Shown here in pieces: positions 15,097 through 23,500 of a DNA stretch of 64,000 bases. The DNA lies in contig CAZTDY010000011.1 in NCBI GenBank assembly GCA_964612295.1, forward strand, positions 21,491-85,490, read 5' to 3'. The position numbers and the translations under genes are program-made. Numbering within the stretch: the first letter of the stretch is position 1; each line of letters begins with the position of its first letter. The notes below the pieces were generated by a model. The model was not told the DNA's origin. It saw nothing but the letters and a program-made list of their open reading frames with translations, and searched no databases. The DNA comes from CAYQJL01 sp964612295 (GTDB taxonomy: Bacteria; Eisenbacteria; RBG-16-71-46; CAIMUX01; WJJG01).

Positions 15097-16458
15097 CTAC
15101 GGCTCCCAACGAACCTCCGGATACCGTGCCAAAACCGCCCTAAACGCATCCTCGATCTTCTGCAGGGTCTCTGCCGAGCGAGCCTCGAATCTCAGGACCA
15201 GAACCGGCTGGGTGTTCGAAGCCCGGAGCAGGCCCCAACCCTCATCGAACGAAGCCCGCACCCCATCGATGGTGAGAACCTCGTGGCTGTTCGCGAAGTG
15301 GTCGGCCACCTCCTGAACGATCCGGAATTTGGCCTCATCGGTACAGGCGATCCTCACCTCTGGACTGTTTACGTATTGCGGCAGGCTATCGACGACTGCG
15401 CTGAGCGGTTCGCTGAGTCGCGCCAGGTAGGCGATGATGCGCGCCGCGCCGTAAATCGCGTCGTCGAAGCCATAATAGCCCTCGTCGAAGAACATGTGGC
15501 CGGACATTTCGCCAGCCAGGGGAATGGCCTCCTCCTTCATTTTCGCCTTTAGCAGGGAATGCCCGGTTTTCCACATCACCGGCTCACCGCCGTGCGCGCG
15601 GATGTCTTCTTCGAGCGCCTGTGAACATTTGACGTCGAATAGGATCTTATTCCCGGGCGACCTCTCCAGCAGTTCGCGGGCGTAGAGCGCTAAGAGCTGA
15701 TCTCCGTAGACCATACGCCCCTTTTCATCGATGAGCCCGATACGGTCGGAATCGCCGTCGAATCCCACGCCCAGGTCCGCCTTCTCCCGCACGACCCGGT
15801 CGGCCAGATCTTTGACGTACTTCGCCACCGTAGGGTCGGGCAGGTGGTTCGGGAAGCGCCCGTCCGGCTCGCAGTACAGGCAGATCACCTCGATCCCCAG
15901 GTCGCGCAGGATGTCGGGGGCCACCAAACCGCCCGTTCCGTTGCCGGCGTCCACGACGACCTTCATCTGTCTGGGTATCTGAAACCGGGACCTCACCATG
16001 TTCCGGTACTGGGGCAGGATCTCCAGTTGCTTCATGCCTCCTTCGCCCGTCTCGAAATCTCCGGCGCGAATCTGGGCGCGGATGTCGCGGATCTCCTCGC
16101 CCCAGATGGGCGAGGTTCCCCGGCAGATCTTGAAGCCGTTGTACTCGATCGGATTGTGGCTCCCGGTGATCATGATCCCCCCGTCCGCCGCGCGATCGAT
16201 GATCGAGTAGTAGAGCACCGGGGACGGCACCACGCCCACGTCGACCACGTTGATCCCGGTGGACAGGACGCCTTCGGCCATCTTGCCGTGAAGGCGAGGG
16301 GAGCTTTCGCGCACGTCGCGACCCAGACAGATGCGCCTCGCACCTTCCCGTTTCAGCCGGGAGGCGACCGCGGCCCCCACGTTGAAGGCTACCTCATCGG
16401 TCAGATCCTCGGCCGCGATGCCGCGGATGTCGTATTCACGGAAGATCGAATCCTTCAT
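15097..16458 (-). CDS. Phosphomannomutase/phosphoglucomutase
   Basis: A 453-residue alpha-D-phosphohexomutase that interconverts hexose 1- and 6-phosphates for sugar-nucleotide supply. Motifs: IFREYDIRGIA at the N-terminus; the phosphoserine loop TGSHNPIEYNGFK near residue 99; the metal-binding DGDSDRIG near 240; the sugar-binding GEMSGHMFF near 318; and the phosphate-binding RASNTQPVLVLRFEA near 410. This order matches AlgC/ManB two-substrate enzymes. Its start overlaps the prfB stop by 4 bases, so it is the last gene of the long ftsK-to-pgm run. Whether it prefers mannose or glucose cannot be told from sequence. Confidence 0.93.
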   Translation of the reverse strand: MKDSIFREYDIRGIAAEDLTDEVAFNVGAAVASRLKREGARRICLGRDVRESSPRLHGKMAEGVLSTGINVVDVGVVPSPVLYYSIIDRAADGGIMITGSHNPIEYNGFKICRGTSPIWGEEIRDIRAQIRAGDFETGEGGMKQLEILPQYRNMVRSRFQIPRQMKVVVDAGNGTGGLVAPDILRDLGIEVICLYCEPDGRFPNHLPDPTVAKYVKDLADRVVREKADLGVGFDGDSDRIGLIDEKGRMVYGDQLLALYARELLERSPGNKILFDVKCSQALEEDIRAHGGEPVMWKTGHSLLKAKMKEEAIPLAGEMSGHMFFDEGYYGFDDAIYGAARIIAYLARLSEPLSAVVDSLPQYVNSPEVRIACTDEAKFRIVQEVADHFANSHEVLTIDGVRASFDEGWGLLRASNTQPVLVLRFEARSAETLQKIEDAFRAVLARYPEVRWEP

Positions 16459-17568
16459 GACTTGGTCGACTCCTTTCTACGCATTCGCAGGTAGGCTTCG
16501 ATGAAACCGTCTAAGTCCCCATCCAAGACGCCCTGCGCGTTGCCGACTTCGTGAGTGGTCCGGTGGTCCTTGACCATCGTGTAGGGATGAAGCACGTAGG
16601 AGCGGATCTGCGAACCCCAGGCGATCTCCTTCTTCGCCGCGGTGAGGTTCTCGGTCTCCTTGCGCTCTTGCTCTCGGAAGTGGTGGTAGAGCCGGGCCTG
16701 AAGCACCTTCATCGCCATCTCGCGGTTGCGATGCTGGGACCGCTCAGCCTGGCACTGCACGACGATGCCGGTCGGCTGATGCGTGATGCGCACGGCCGAC
16801 TCGGTCTTGTTGACGTGCTGCCCCCCCGCACCACTGGCGCGGTAGGTGTCGATACGCAACTCATCATCTTTGATCTGGATCTCCCCCAGATCCTCGACCT
16901 CCGGATACACGAAGACCGATGCGAAGGAGGTGTGCCGCCGCTGGTTGAAATCGAACGGGGAAATCCGCACCAGCCGATGAACCCCGATCTCCGATCTGAG
17001 CATCCCGTACGCATTCGGGCCGCGCACTTCGATCGTCGAGTCCTTGATGCCCGCCTCTTCCCCTTCCTGGAAGTCGATCACCCGCGCACTGAAGCCGCTC
17101 CGCTCCAACCAGCGCAGATACATGCGGTGGAGCATGTAGGCCCAGTCCTGGGACTCCGTCCCCCCCGCGCCGGGGTGAATCGTCAGGAGTGCATCACACC
17201 CGTCGCGTTCGCCGTTGAGATAGGTTTGGAGTTCGTAGCGTTCGAGATCGTCGGAGAAGGTCCGGAGTTCGATGAGCTGCTCGCCTTCGAAGGCCTCGTC
17301 CCCCTCGTCGCGGGCCAGCACGACGAGCTCGCTCAAATCGACGAGCCTCTTCTTGAGCGTGCGCCACCCCTCCACAAGTCCCTTGAGTTTGCGGAGTTCG
17401 GCGACCGTCTTGTTGGCCGTCTTTGGATCGTCCCAGAAGCCGGGCTGGGCGATCTTCTCCTCGAGCTCGGCCAGCTCGCGCTCACGATGATCCAGGTCAA
17501 AGGAACCCCCGCAGGTGGGCGACCTTCTTGTCACTTTCGGCCAAGATGGTGTCGATTTCCTGATTCAT
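16455..17568 (-). CDS. prfB: Peptide chain release factor 2, expressed by +1 programmed frameshift
   Basis: Reads UGA and UAA stop codons and releases the finished peptide. Translation begins at the ATG 17566-17568 (MNQEIDTILAESDKK), runs 23 codons to an in-frame TGA at 17497-17499, and must shift +1 there to continue from 17498 to the stop at 16455. The joined product is 370 residues. It carries the anticodon-like SPF tripeptide in ISPFDFNQRRHTSFAS and the GGQ hydrolysis motif in SGAGGQHVNKTESAVRITH. A start inside the second frame would lose the N-terminal residues. It overlaps pgm by 4 bases and follows coaE by 14. Confidence 0.95.
17496..17511 (-). promoter_or_regulatory. prfB +1 frameshift site
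   Basis: On the minus strand the site reads CGGGGG, then TTC, then CTTTGAC. The internal Shine-Dalgarno-like CGGGGG, the three-base spacer, the slippery CTT, the TGA stop and the following C have the same arrangement as in E. coli prfB. It gives feedback control, because low RF2 slows termination at this UGA and favours the shift. Confidence 0.95.
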
Positions 17569-17582
17569 CGTGCGTTTGTCCC

Positions 17583-18230
17583 TCAAGAGTCGAATGTCAG
17601 AAGTCGCCTGCGCAAACCGGCCGCCTCGCGAGCGAGCGCCTCGCGGGTGCTGTCGTTGCGAATCACGAAGTCGGCCATCCGGCGACGCGCCGCGTCGTCG
17701 GCTTGGCTCTTCATGCGCCGCCTGGCCGCGGCGCGATCCAGGCCGCGTTTCGCCAACCGAGTGAGGCGCACCTCGAGGTCCGCTTCGACGCTGACCACGA
17801 AGTCACACCAATCCGGTCGTCCCCCTTCCACCAGGAGAGGGATCTCGGCGAGCACGATAGCAATGCCCTCTCTCCGTTTCAAGGCGGCGACCTTGCGACC
17901 CATCCGTTCGCGGACGATCGGGTGCAACAGAGCCTCCAGCCGCCGCCGGTCCGCCGCCCGCGAAAAGACCCTGGCGGCCAGGGCCGGGCGGTCGATGCGC
18001 CCAGAGGAGTCGAGCACCCCGGTCCCGAACAGGTCCACCACTCGAGCCTGAACCGAGGAGCTGAAGAGGAGGAGCCCCCTCACGAAGCGGTCAGCATTCA
18101 GGTGCGCGACGTCCGGTCCGGTTTTCAGAAGCCGACAGAAGGTCGACTTGCCCGAGCCGATCCCACCCGTGATGACCACCGCCCACGGCGGCCCACTCTT
18201 GCCTCGCCGCCCCCTAGTTGTGCGCGTCAT
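17583..18230 (-). CDS. coaE: Dephospho-CoA kinase
   Basis: Phosphorylates the 3'-hydroxyl of dephospho-CoA in the last step of CoA synthesis. The P-loop GGIGSGKST lies near residues 22-30, followed by LNADRFVRGLL (the usual DAD-like substrate motif), then HPIVRERM, IPLLVEGG and a terminal FVIRNDST, all in family order. It is 215 residues if the ATG at 18228-18230 inside the polA stop region is used; that start has a weak ribosome binding site, and an in-frame GTG just before the P-loop is possible. The 17-base overlap with polA and the polA-coaE order are common in bacteria. Confidence 0.92.
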   Translation of the reverse strand: MTRTTRGRRGKSGPPWAVVITGGIGSGKSTFCRLLKTGPDVAHLNADRFVRGLLLFSSSVQARVVDLFGTGVLDSSGRIDRPALAARVFSRAADRRRLEALLHPIVRERMGRKVAALKRREGIAIVLAEIPLLVEGGRPDWCDFVVSVEADLEVRLTRLAKRGLDRAAARRRMKSQADDAARRRMADFVIRNDSTREALAREAAGLRRRLLTFDS

Positions 18231-21045
18231 ACCAGGTTCTCCCCCAGCCCTGATCCACGGTCAAGGGCACCGCCAGCTCGAACACGGAGGCCATCTCGTG
18301 ATTCACCAGCTCCGCCACCGCTTCAGCCTGGGCAGAGGGGAGTTCGAAGACCAGTTCATCGTGCACCTGCAAGAGGAGCCGCACGTCGGGGAACTCGCTC
18401 TTCAGACGGGCGTGCAGACTCACCATCGCGCGCTTGATCAGATCGGCGGCCGACCCCTGAACCGGAGTGTTGACCGCCATCCTCTCGGCTGAGGAGCGGT
18501 CGCCGTGATGCTTCGACTGCAGGTTGGGAAGATACCGCCGCCGCCCAAGGATCGTCTCCGCATACCCGCGCGAACGCGCCGTACCGACGCAACCCTCGAC
18601 ATAGGTCTTCACACCCGGAAGTTTCTCGAAATAGCTGGCGATGAAGGCCGAAGCCTCCTTCACCGCGATTCCCTGTTCACGGGCGAGCCTCTGTGCGCCC
18701 ATTCCGTAGAGGATGCCGAAATTGATCGTTTTGGCACGGTCGCGCATCTCCCGGTCGACCGCCTCCTCGGCCACGCCGAAGATGCGCGCCGCCGTCGCTC
18801 GGTGGATGTCCGCTCCCTTCCGGAAGGCCTCGACCAGATGCGGATCCCCGGACAGATGCGCCAACATGCGCAGTTCGATCTGGGAGTAGTCGGCCGAAAG
18901 CAGGCAGCGCTCCCCTTGTGCGGCAAACGCCCGCCGGATACGTCGCCCCATGGGGGTCCGGATCGGGATGTTCTGCAGATTGGGATTCGATGAGCTGAGC
19001 CGGCCCGTGGCCGTGACCGTTTGATGGAAGGAGGCGTGAATCCGCCCGGTTTCCTCGAGCACCATCTTCGGCAGGGCCTCGACATAAGTGCTCTGGAGTT
19101 TGGTGAGCTGACGATACTCCAGGATCTTTGCCGGAAGGGGATGCAGACCGGCCAGTTCCTCCAGCACCTCCTGCCCGGTGGAGTAGCCGGTTTTGGTGCG
19201 GCGCTTGGCGGGCAGCTTGAGTTTCTCGAACAGAATGACCTGAAGCTGCTTCGGGGAGTTGATATTGAACTCCTCCTCCCCCAGCCGGTGGATGTCCTTC
19301 TCGAGCCTGACCATCTCTCCAGCGAGTTCGTGGGACATCGCATCGAGCATCGCGCCGTCCAAGTAGATGCCGGCGGCCTCCATGTCCAGCAGCACCGGAA
19401 GGAGCGGCATCTCGAGGTCGGTGAACAGCTCCCGGGCGCCCACGTCCGCCACGCGGCGTTTGAGGAGCGGCCAGAGGCGAAGCACGGCGTCGGCATCCTC
19501 GCAGGCGTAGGCGACCGCCTGGGCCGGCGGGATCGTATCCATCGTGGTCTGCTTCCGGCCTCGGCCGATCAGCGCGCTGATCGGGATCATCTCGTGGCCG
19601 AGAAACTCCTGGGCAAGCCCGTCCAGACTGTGCCGCGCCTCGGGGTCCCGGACGTACGAGGCCACCATCGTGTCCCACAGTGGCCCGCCCACCTCCAGGC
19701 CGTGCCGCCGGAGAATGTGCAGATCGAATTTGAGGTTCTGTCCCAGCTTGGTGACCTGAGAATCCGCAAGCAGAGGCCCGAACGCCGATTGCACGGCTTC
19801 GAGGGCGACCCGTGGCTCTTCCTCGTGGCCGATCGGAACGTACCAGGCTTTGCCCGGTTCCCACCCGAAGCTGAGGCCGACCAACTTCGCTGTCAGGGGC
19901 GCGATCCCGTCGGTTTCCGTGTCGATCGAAAGCGGCGGCAGGTCGTCGCCCCGCCGGGGATAGTTCTCGAGGACGCTTCTCAGAGCCTCGGCCGAGTCGA
20001 TCAACGCATAGCCCTGGTTCCAGTCCCCGGCCACCTGGGTCGGATCCCGCTCTACGCTCACGGCCGCCGGGGCTGCCTGGGCCGCCGGGCCGAAAGCCAG
20101 CTGGGCCTGCCCGGCCGATTCTGCGTTCGCGTCGCCGAAGATGCGCCGGAGGAGCCCATGAAACTCCATTTCCTGCAGAAAGGCCCTGAACGTGCCGCGC
20201 GACGCGGGATCCCCCACCGCGAAGGTCTGGGCGCTCGCGACCTCCAGATCGGTGCGGATCCGAACCAGGTCGCGGCTGAGATCGGCTGTCTCCCGGCCGG
20301 CCGCCAGCTTCTTGCGGACGCCCTCGGGCGTGACCTCCTCCAACCGCTCGTAGAGCGCGGCCATGCTGCCGAATTCCTGCAGCAGTTTCGCAGCCGTCTT
20401 CGGTCCCACACCTTTGACGCCCGGGATGTTGTCGGAGCTGTCTCCGGTCAGGGCCAGGTAGTCGATGAACTGATCGGGCCTGACCCCCCACTTGCCGGCC
20501 ACCTCTTCTGCTCCCACCCACTGAGCCGGTTCGCGACCGCGCGGAGGGATGAACTGGCGAATATCTCCCCCGATGAGCTGGGCGAAGTCCTTGTCGCTCG
20601 AGACGATGATCGCCTCCCAACCTCGGGCCGTCGCCTGGTCGGCCAGAGATCCGATCAGATCGTCCGCTTCGACTCCATTCTCGACGAGCGGCTTCATGCC
20701 CATCGACTCGAGCAGACGATGCGCCATGGGGAACTGCGCGGACAGTTCCGGCGGCGTCTCGGGGCGGTTTGCCTTGTACTCGGGGAAGATCTCGTGACGC
20801 ATCGTGGGACCGGCCGGATCGAAGACCACCGCCACGTGGGTCGCCTCTTCCTCCCGAATGAGAGCCAACAGCGTGGTCAGGAAGCCAAAAAGGGCGCCCA
20901 CCTGTTCACCCCGTGATGTCGTCAGAGGGCGGCGCAGGAATACGAAGTGTGACCGGAAGAGCAGGGCCGATCCGTCGACCACGAAGATACGGTTTGCGCC
21001 GGATCCGGCAGCGCGGGAGTTGGGCGCCTGGTCTGTGGGTTTCAT
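18214..21045 (-). CDS. polA: DNA polymerase I
   Basis: A 943-residue repair and Okazaki-fragment polymerase. It has three domains in order. The 5' nuclease (about 15-300) shows DGSALLFRSHFVFL, EADDLIGSLA and the helix-hairpin segment GVKGVGPKTAAKLL. The 3'-5' exonuclease (about 350-530) has all acidic motifs intact: DTETDG, GQNLKFDLHIL and YACEDADAVLRLW, so proofreading should work. The polymerase (about 570-943) has SADYSQIELRMLAHLSGD, the O-helix RAKTINFGILYGMG and LLQVHDELVFE. The ATG 21043-21045 has GGGGA upstream. It sits between nadD and coaE. Confidence 0.97.
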   Translation of the reverse strand: MKPTDQAPNSRAAGSGANRIFVVDGSALLFRSHFVFLRRPLTTSRGEQVGALFGFLTTLLALIREEEATHVAVVFDPAGPTMRHEIFPEYKANRPETPPELSAQFPMAHRLLESMGMKPLVENGVEADDLIGSLADQATARGWEAIIVSSDKDFAQLIGGDIRQFIPPRGREPAQWVGAEEVAGKWGVRPDQFIDYLALTGDSSDNIPGVKGVGPKTAAKLLQEFGSMAALYERLEEVTPEGVRKKLAAGRETADLSRDLVRIRTDLEVASAQTFAVGDPASRGTFRAFLQEMEFHGLLRRIFGDANAESAGQAQLAFGPAAQAAPAAVSVERDPTQVAGDWNQGYALIDSAEALRSVLENYPRRGDDLPPLSIDTETDGIAPLTAKLVGLSFGWEPGKAWYVPIGHEEEPRVALEAVQSAFGPLLADSQVTKLGQNLKFDLHILRRHGLEVGGPLWDTMVASYVRDPEARHSLDGLAQEFLGHEMIPISALIGRGRKQTTMDTIPPAQAVAYACEDADAVLRLWPLLKRRVADVGARELFTDLEMPLLPVLLDMEAAGIYLDGAMLDAMSHELAGEMVRLEKDIHRLGEEEFNINSPKQLQVILFEKLKLPAKRRTKTGYSTGQEVLEELAGLHPLPAKILEYRQLTKLQSTYVEALPKMVLEETGRIHASFHQTVTATGRLSSSNPNLQNIPIRTPMGRRIRRAFAAQGERCLLSADYSQIELRMLAHLSGDPHLVEAFRKGADIHRATAARIFGVAEEAVDREMRDRAKTINFGILYGMGAQRLAREQGIAVKEASAFIASYFEKLPGVKTYVEGCVGTARSRGYAETILGRRRYLPNLQSKHHGDRSSAERMAVNTPVQGSAADLIKRAMVSLHARLKSEFPDVRLLLQVHDELVFELPSAQAEAVAELVNHEMASVFELAVPLTVDQGWGRTWYDAHN

Positions 21046-21099
21046 GCTGGTTCCCCGTCGGAGCATCCGGACCCAGGCCCCCGCGAGTCCGGGGCCACG

Positions 21100-21681
21100 C
21101 TAGGAGCTTATGTAGAGCCGCTCCCGCTCGATGATCTCCGCCACCGCCTGTGCGACGAGGTAACGAACCGGACGACCCTGGCGAACATCCTCGCGCAGCT
21201 CAGAGGACGATACATCGACTCCCGGCCCGGTCACCCAATCCACGCGTGAGGCCACCGAGCCGGCTACCGGGGCACCGTACCCGGCTCGCGCGTAGACCGC
21301 AAGGCGCGCCAACTCAAGAATCCGTTCCGGATTCCGCCAATGGGGCAGGTCATCGAGACTATCCCGTCCGAGCAGAAGCCAGAACGAATCCTCGGGACGT
21401 TCGCCGGTCAGCTGCGTCAGCGTATCCACGGTGAAGGACACGCCTCCGCGATCAGCCTCCAGTTCAGAAACCGCGAAACGTTCGTTCCCTTCCGCTGCTG
21501 CGCGCACCATCTCCAACCGGAGTGGAAAGGAGCTGAGGGCGTGCTCCTCCTTGTGCGGGGGGCGGTAGGCGGGAATGAAGAGGACCTGGTCCAGCTGGAG
21601 TGCGGCCGCGCAACGAGAAGCCAGCACAAGATGGCCGACATGAGGAGGATCGAAAGTTCCGCCCAGGATTCCCACTCTCAC
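21100..21681 (-). CDS. nadD: Nicotinate-nucleotide adenylyltransferase
   Basis: Makes nicotinate adenine dinucleotide from NaMN and ATP in NAD synthesis. The 193-residue protein opens with GILGGTFDPPHVGHL, the nucleotidyltransferase signature with the HxGH motif. It also has FIPAYRPPHK (about 36-45), LLGRDSLDDLPHW and, near the end, the ISSxxxR-type segment VDVSSSELREDVRQGRPVRY. It starts 12 bases after bamD and lies 54 bases before polA. Confidence 0.95.
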   Translation of the reverse strand: MRVGILGGTFDPPHVGHLVLASRCAAALQLDQVLFIPAYRPPHKEEHALSSFPLRLEMVRAAAEGNERFAVSELEADRGGVSFTVDTLTQLTGERPEDSFWLLLGRDSLDDLPHWRNPERILELARLAVYARAGYGAPVAGSVASRVDWVTGPGVDVSSSELREDVRQGRPVRYLVAQAVAEIIERERLYISS

Positions 21682-21693
21682 TTGGAGACCCCC

Positions 21694-22473
21694 TCAGCGC
21701 AAAAGGGCGTTCAGGTCCTTCTGGGCGCGTTCGAGTATGGAGGATCCCTCGTCATAGCGCTCGGGATCTGGTTCGAGAAGTTCGATCAGCCGCTGTAATG
21801 TCTCGCGCGCCTCATCCCAGCGCTCATCGTCCTGGAACGACTGCGCGAGACCCGAGAGTGCCTTGGCGGCGCTCGTCGCGTGCGGCCACTGCTCGTAGGA
21901 TTTCCGGAAGAAGCGGCGCGCGGCCTCCGTCCGGCCCAGACGGTGGTAGGTGCGCCCGTTCAGATAGGCCTTTTCGGCCAGCGTGTTGTGCACCGACCGT
22001 AGCGCCTCCCGCGCATCCTCCACATGGGTCCCCTCGGGGTAGCGCCCAAGGTAGTCCGCAAAAGACCTTGCCGCCTCCTCCGCGGGTTCGGGGTCCAAGG
22101 CCGGTCCTCGGATCGCCAGGAACCAGGATCGCGCGATTTCGAACCAGGCTTCTTCGGCGAAGTTGCTGCGGGGGAACGAGATCAAAATCCGCTCGAAGGA
22201 CTGCCGGGCCAGCAGGTATTCATGGGTGGCCTGGTGAGCCTTGCCCAGATGGAAAAGCGCATCGTCGATATACTGACTGCCTGGATGTCGCCGCTCGAAT
22301 GCCTCGAGGATTTCGATCGCCTTGAGATGCTGCCCCTGGTCGTAGGCATCCTTGCCCCGCAGATACTCGCCTTGGGCCCCCGGCGCCTTGAGCGGACCGG
22401 ATGCGGAGCTGCAGGAGAGCGTCAACAGAGCGACAATCCAGAAATGTCGAATCACGCTTGGTCGCACTGGCAT
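21694..22473 (-). CDS. bamD: BamD-like outer membrane assembly lipoprotein
   Basis: A 259-residue TPR lipoprotein, probably the BamD subunit of the beta-barrel assembly machine. Signal sequence VALLTLSC has Cys21 as the lipidation site. After it come TPR repeats: LRGKDAYDQGQHLKAIEILE, AHQATHEYLLARQSFERIL with FPRSNFAEEAWFEIA, and YPEGTHVEDAREAL (the SxYxxDA-like pattern of the family). The start overlaps the preceding stop as TGATG. Further TPR-like helices extend to the C-terminus, slightly longer than E. coli BamD (245). Alternatively it is a general tetratricopeptide lipoprotein; the bam assignment rests on length and repeat pattern. Confidence 0.8.
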   Translation of the reverse strand: MPVRPSVIRHFWIVALLTLSCSSASGPLKAPGAQGEYLRGKDAYDQGQHLKAIEILEAFERRHPGSQYIDDALFHLGKAHQATHEYLLARQSFERILISFPRSNFAEEAWFEIARSWFLAIRGPALDPEPAEEAARSFADYLGRYPEGTHVEDAREALRSVHNTLAEKAYLNGRTYHRLGRTEAARRFFRKSYEQWPHATSAAKALSGLAQSFQDDERWDEARETLQRLIELLEPDPERYDEGSSILERAQKDLNALLR

Positions 22474-23438
22474 CACTTCTGATTCTGATTGAAGAGGTAC
22501 ACCAGCCCGCCCACGATCGCGGCCACGATCACGGGTTCGGCCAGCCGCTCGACCGCCAGTCCCGGCGGTTCCTCGAGCCGGAAGGGGTACTCGTCTCCTT
22601 CGAGATAGGGTTTCGCCCAACCGGGGAATCTATCGACGCTGACCTGGTCGCTCCCCCCCACCGAGGCGATCCGTTTCCCGGGTTGCGAAACCCGGCTTCC
22701 GCGAACCTTGACGCTGGCATAGCGCCCGAAGGTCCGCGGTCCCACGAACCAGCTTCTCCGCACCCAGGGGTAACTCACCCCGCACTCCACCACCCGGAAG
22801 GTGCAGATCTCGCCGCGGACGGGAAGGTCGAGGATGAGTTCCTCCGGCAACTCCCTGCCGGGCTGCGCTTGGGCCGTTCCCTGCTGCCCCTGGCCTGCCC
22901 TCCGCGGTCCCTGACCGCCCTGTTGTTGCTGATTGTTCTGCTGGGGCTCCTCCCCGTCGGTCTCCTCTTCATCCTCCTCGTCCGGATCGTCGTCGGTGTC
23001 GCCTGCACCGGATTGCTCATCGTCGCTGGAATCCTCGGTGGCGGGGGTGGTCCGCGGACCACTGCTCTGCTGGGACGTTCCTGCGGGCTGGGCCGCAGCG
23101 TCCGCAGGGGAGTCGAGCGATCCCTTGCCCAGGGTCGGATGAACGACCCCGTAGCCCTGGTCCATCAGCGTCTGCGCAAGCAGCTGGCCGACGAACCAAT
23201 TCGCCGGATGGGCGGTTTCCGGGATCAAATACACGTCGCACCCGGAAGGGAAAGCCAGTTGGTTCACCAGATCGGCGGCCGCGGTGCGCCCCAGCTCTCC
23301 CAAGAGCGTCAGGTGATCGGTGAGGTCTTCCTCGTCCGCTCGAACCTGTCCGGACATCGCGGCCAGGCCCCCCAGCAGACCCACGACCATTCCCAGCCCG
23401 AGCGTGACCCTCCGGGCCGGTCCAGCCAAACGCGTCAT
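22473..23438 (-). CDS. Unknown exported protein with acidic/glutamine-rich linker and C-terminal membrane helix
   Basis: Not recognised. The start at ATG 23436-23438 is chosen because GGGGAGG lies upstream and a good signal peptide follows (GMVVGLLGGLAAMSGQVRA). Residues about 36-104 look folded (CDVYLIPETAHPANWFVGQL, TLMDQGYGVVH). Residues about 105-198 are low-complexity: Ser/Pro/Ala, then Asp/Glu, then Gln/Gly. Residues about 199-300 are folded again (LDLPVRGEICTFRVVECG, RTFGRYASVKVRG), and a hydrophobic helix at 303-316 ends the protein. The two halves vaguely recall the FlgO/CsgG-type periplasmic fold split by the linker; this is inference. It is translationally coupled to bamD and lies 62 bases after rimO. 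Confidence 0.75.
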   Translation of the reverse strand: MTRLAGPARRVTLGLGMVVGLLGGLAAMSGQVRADEEDLTDHLTLLGELGRTAAADLVNQLAFPSGCDVYLIPETAHPANWFVGQLLAQTLMDQGYGVVHPTLGKGSLDSPADAAAQPAGTSQQSSGPRTTPATEDSSDDEQSGAGDTDDDPDEEDEEETDGEEPQQNNQQQQGGQGPRRAGQGQQGTAQAQPGRELPEELILDLPVRGEICTFRVVECGVSYPWVRRSWFVGPRTFGRYASVKVRGSRVSQPGKRIASVGGSDQVSVDRFPGWAKPYLEGDEYPFRLEEPPGLAVERLAEPVIVAAIVGGLVYLFNQNQK

Positions 23439-23500
23439 TAGCGTATGCCTCCCCTTCACCATATTCATCGCCGTGCGACAAGCCTCATCGACTGCGCTCT

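Noticed and set aside
16551..18437. A 628-codon plus-strand open frame across prfB and coaE
   Set aside because: Antisense to well-identified genes and without a credible ribosome binding site.
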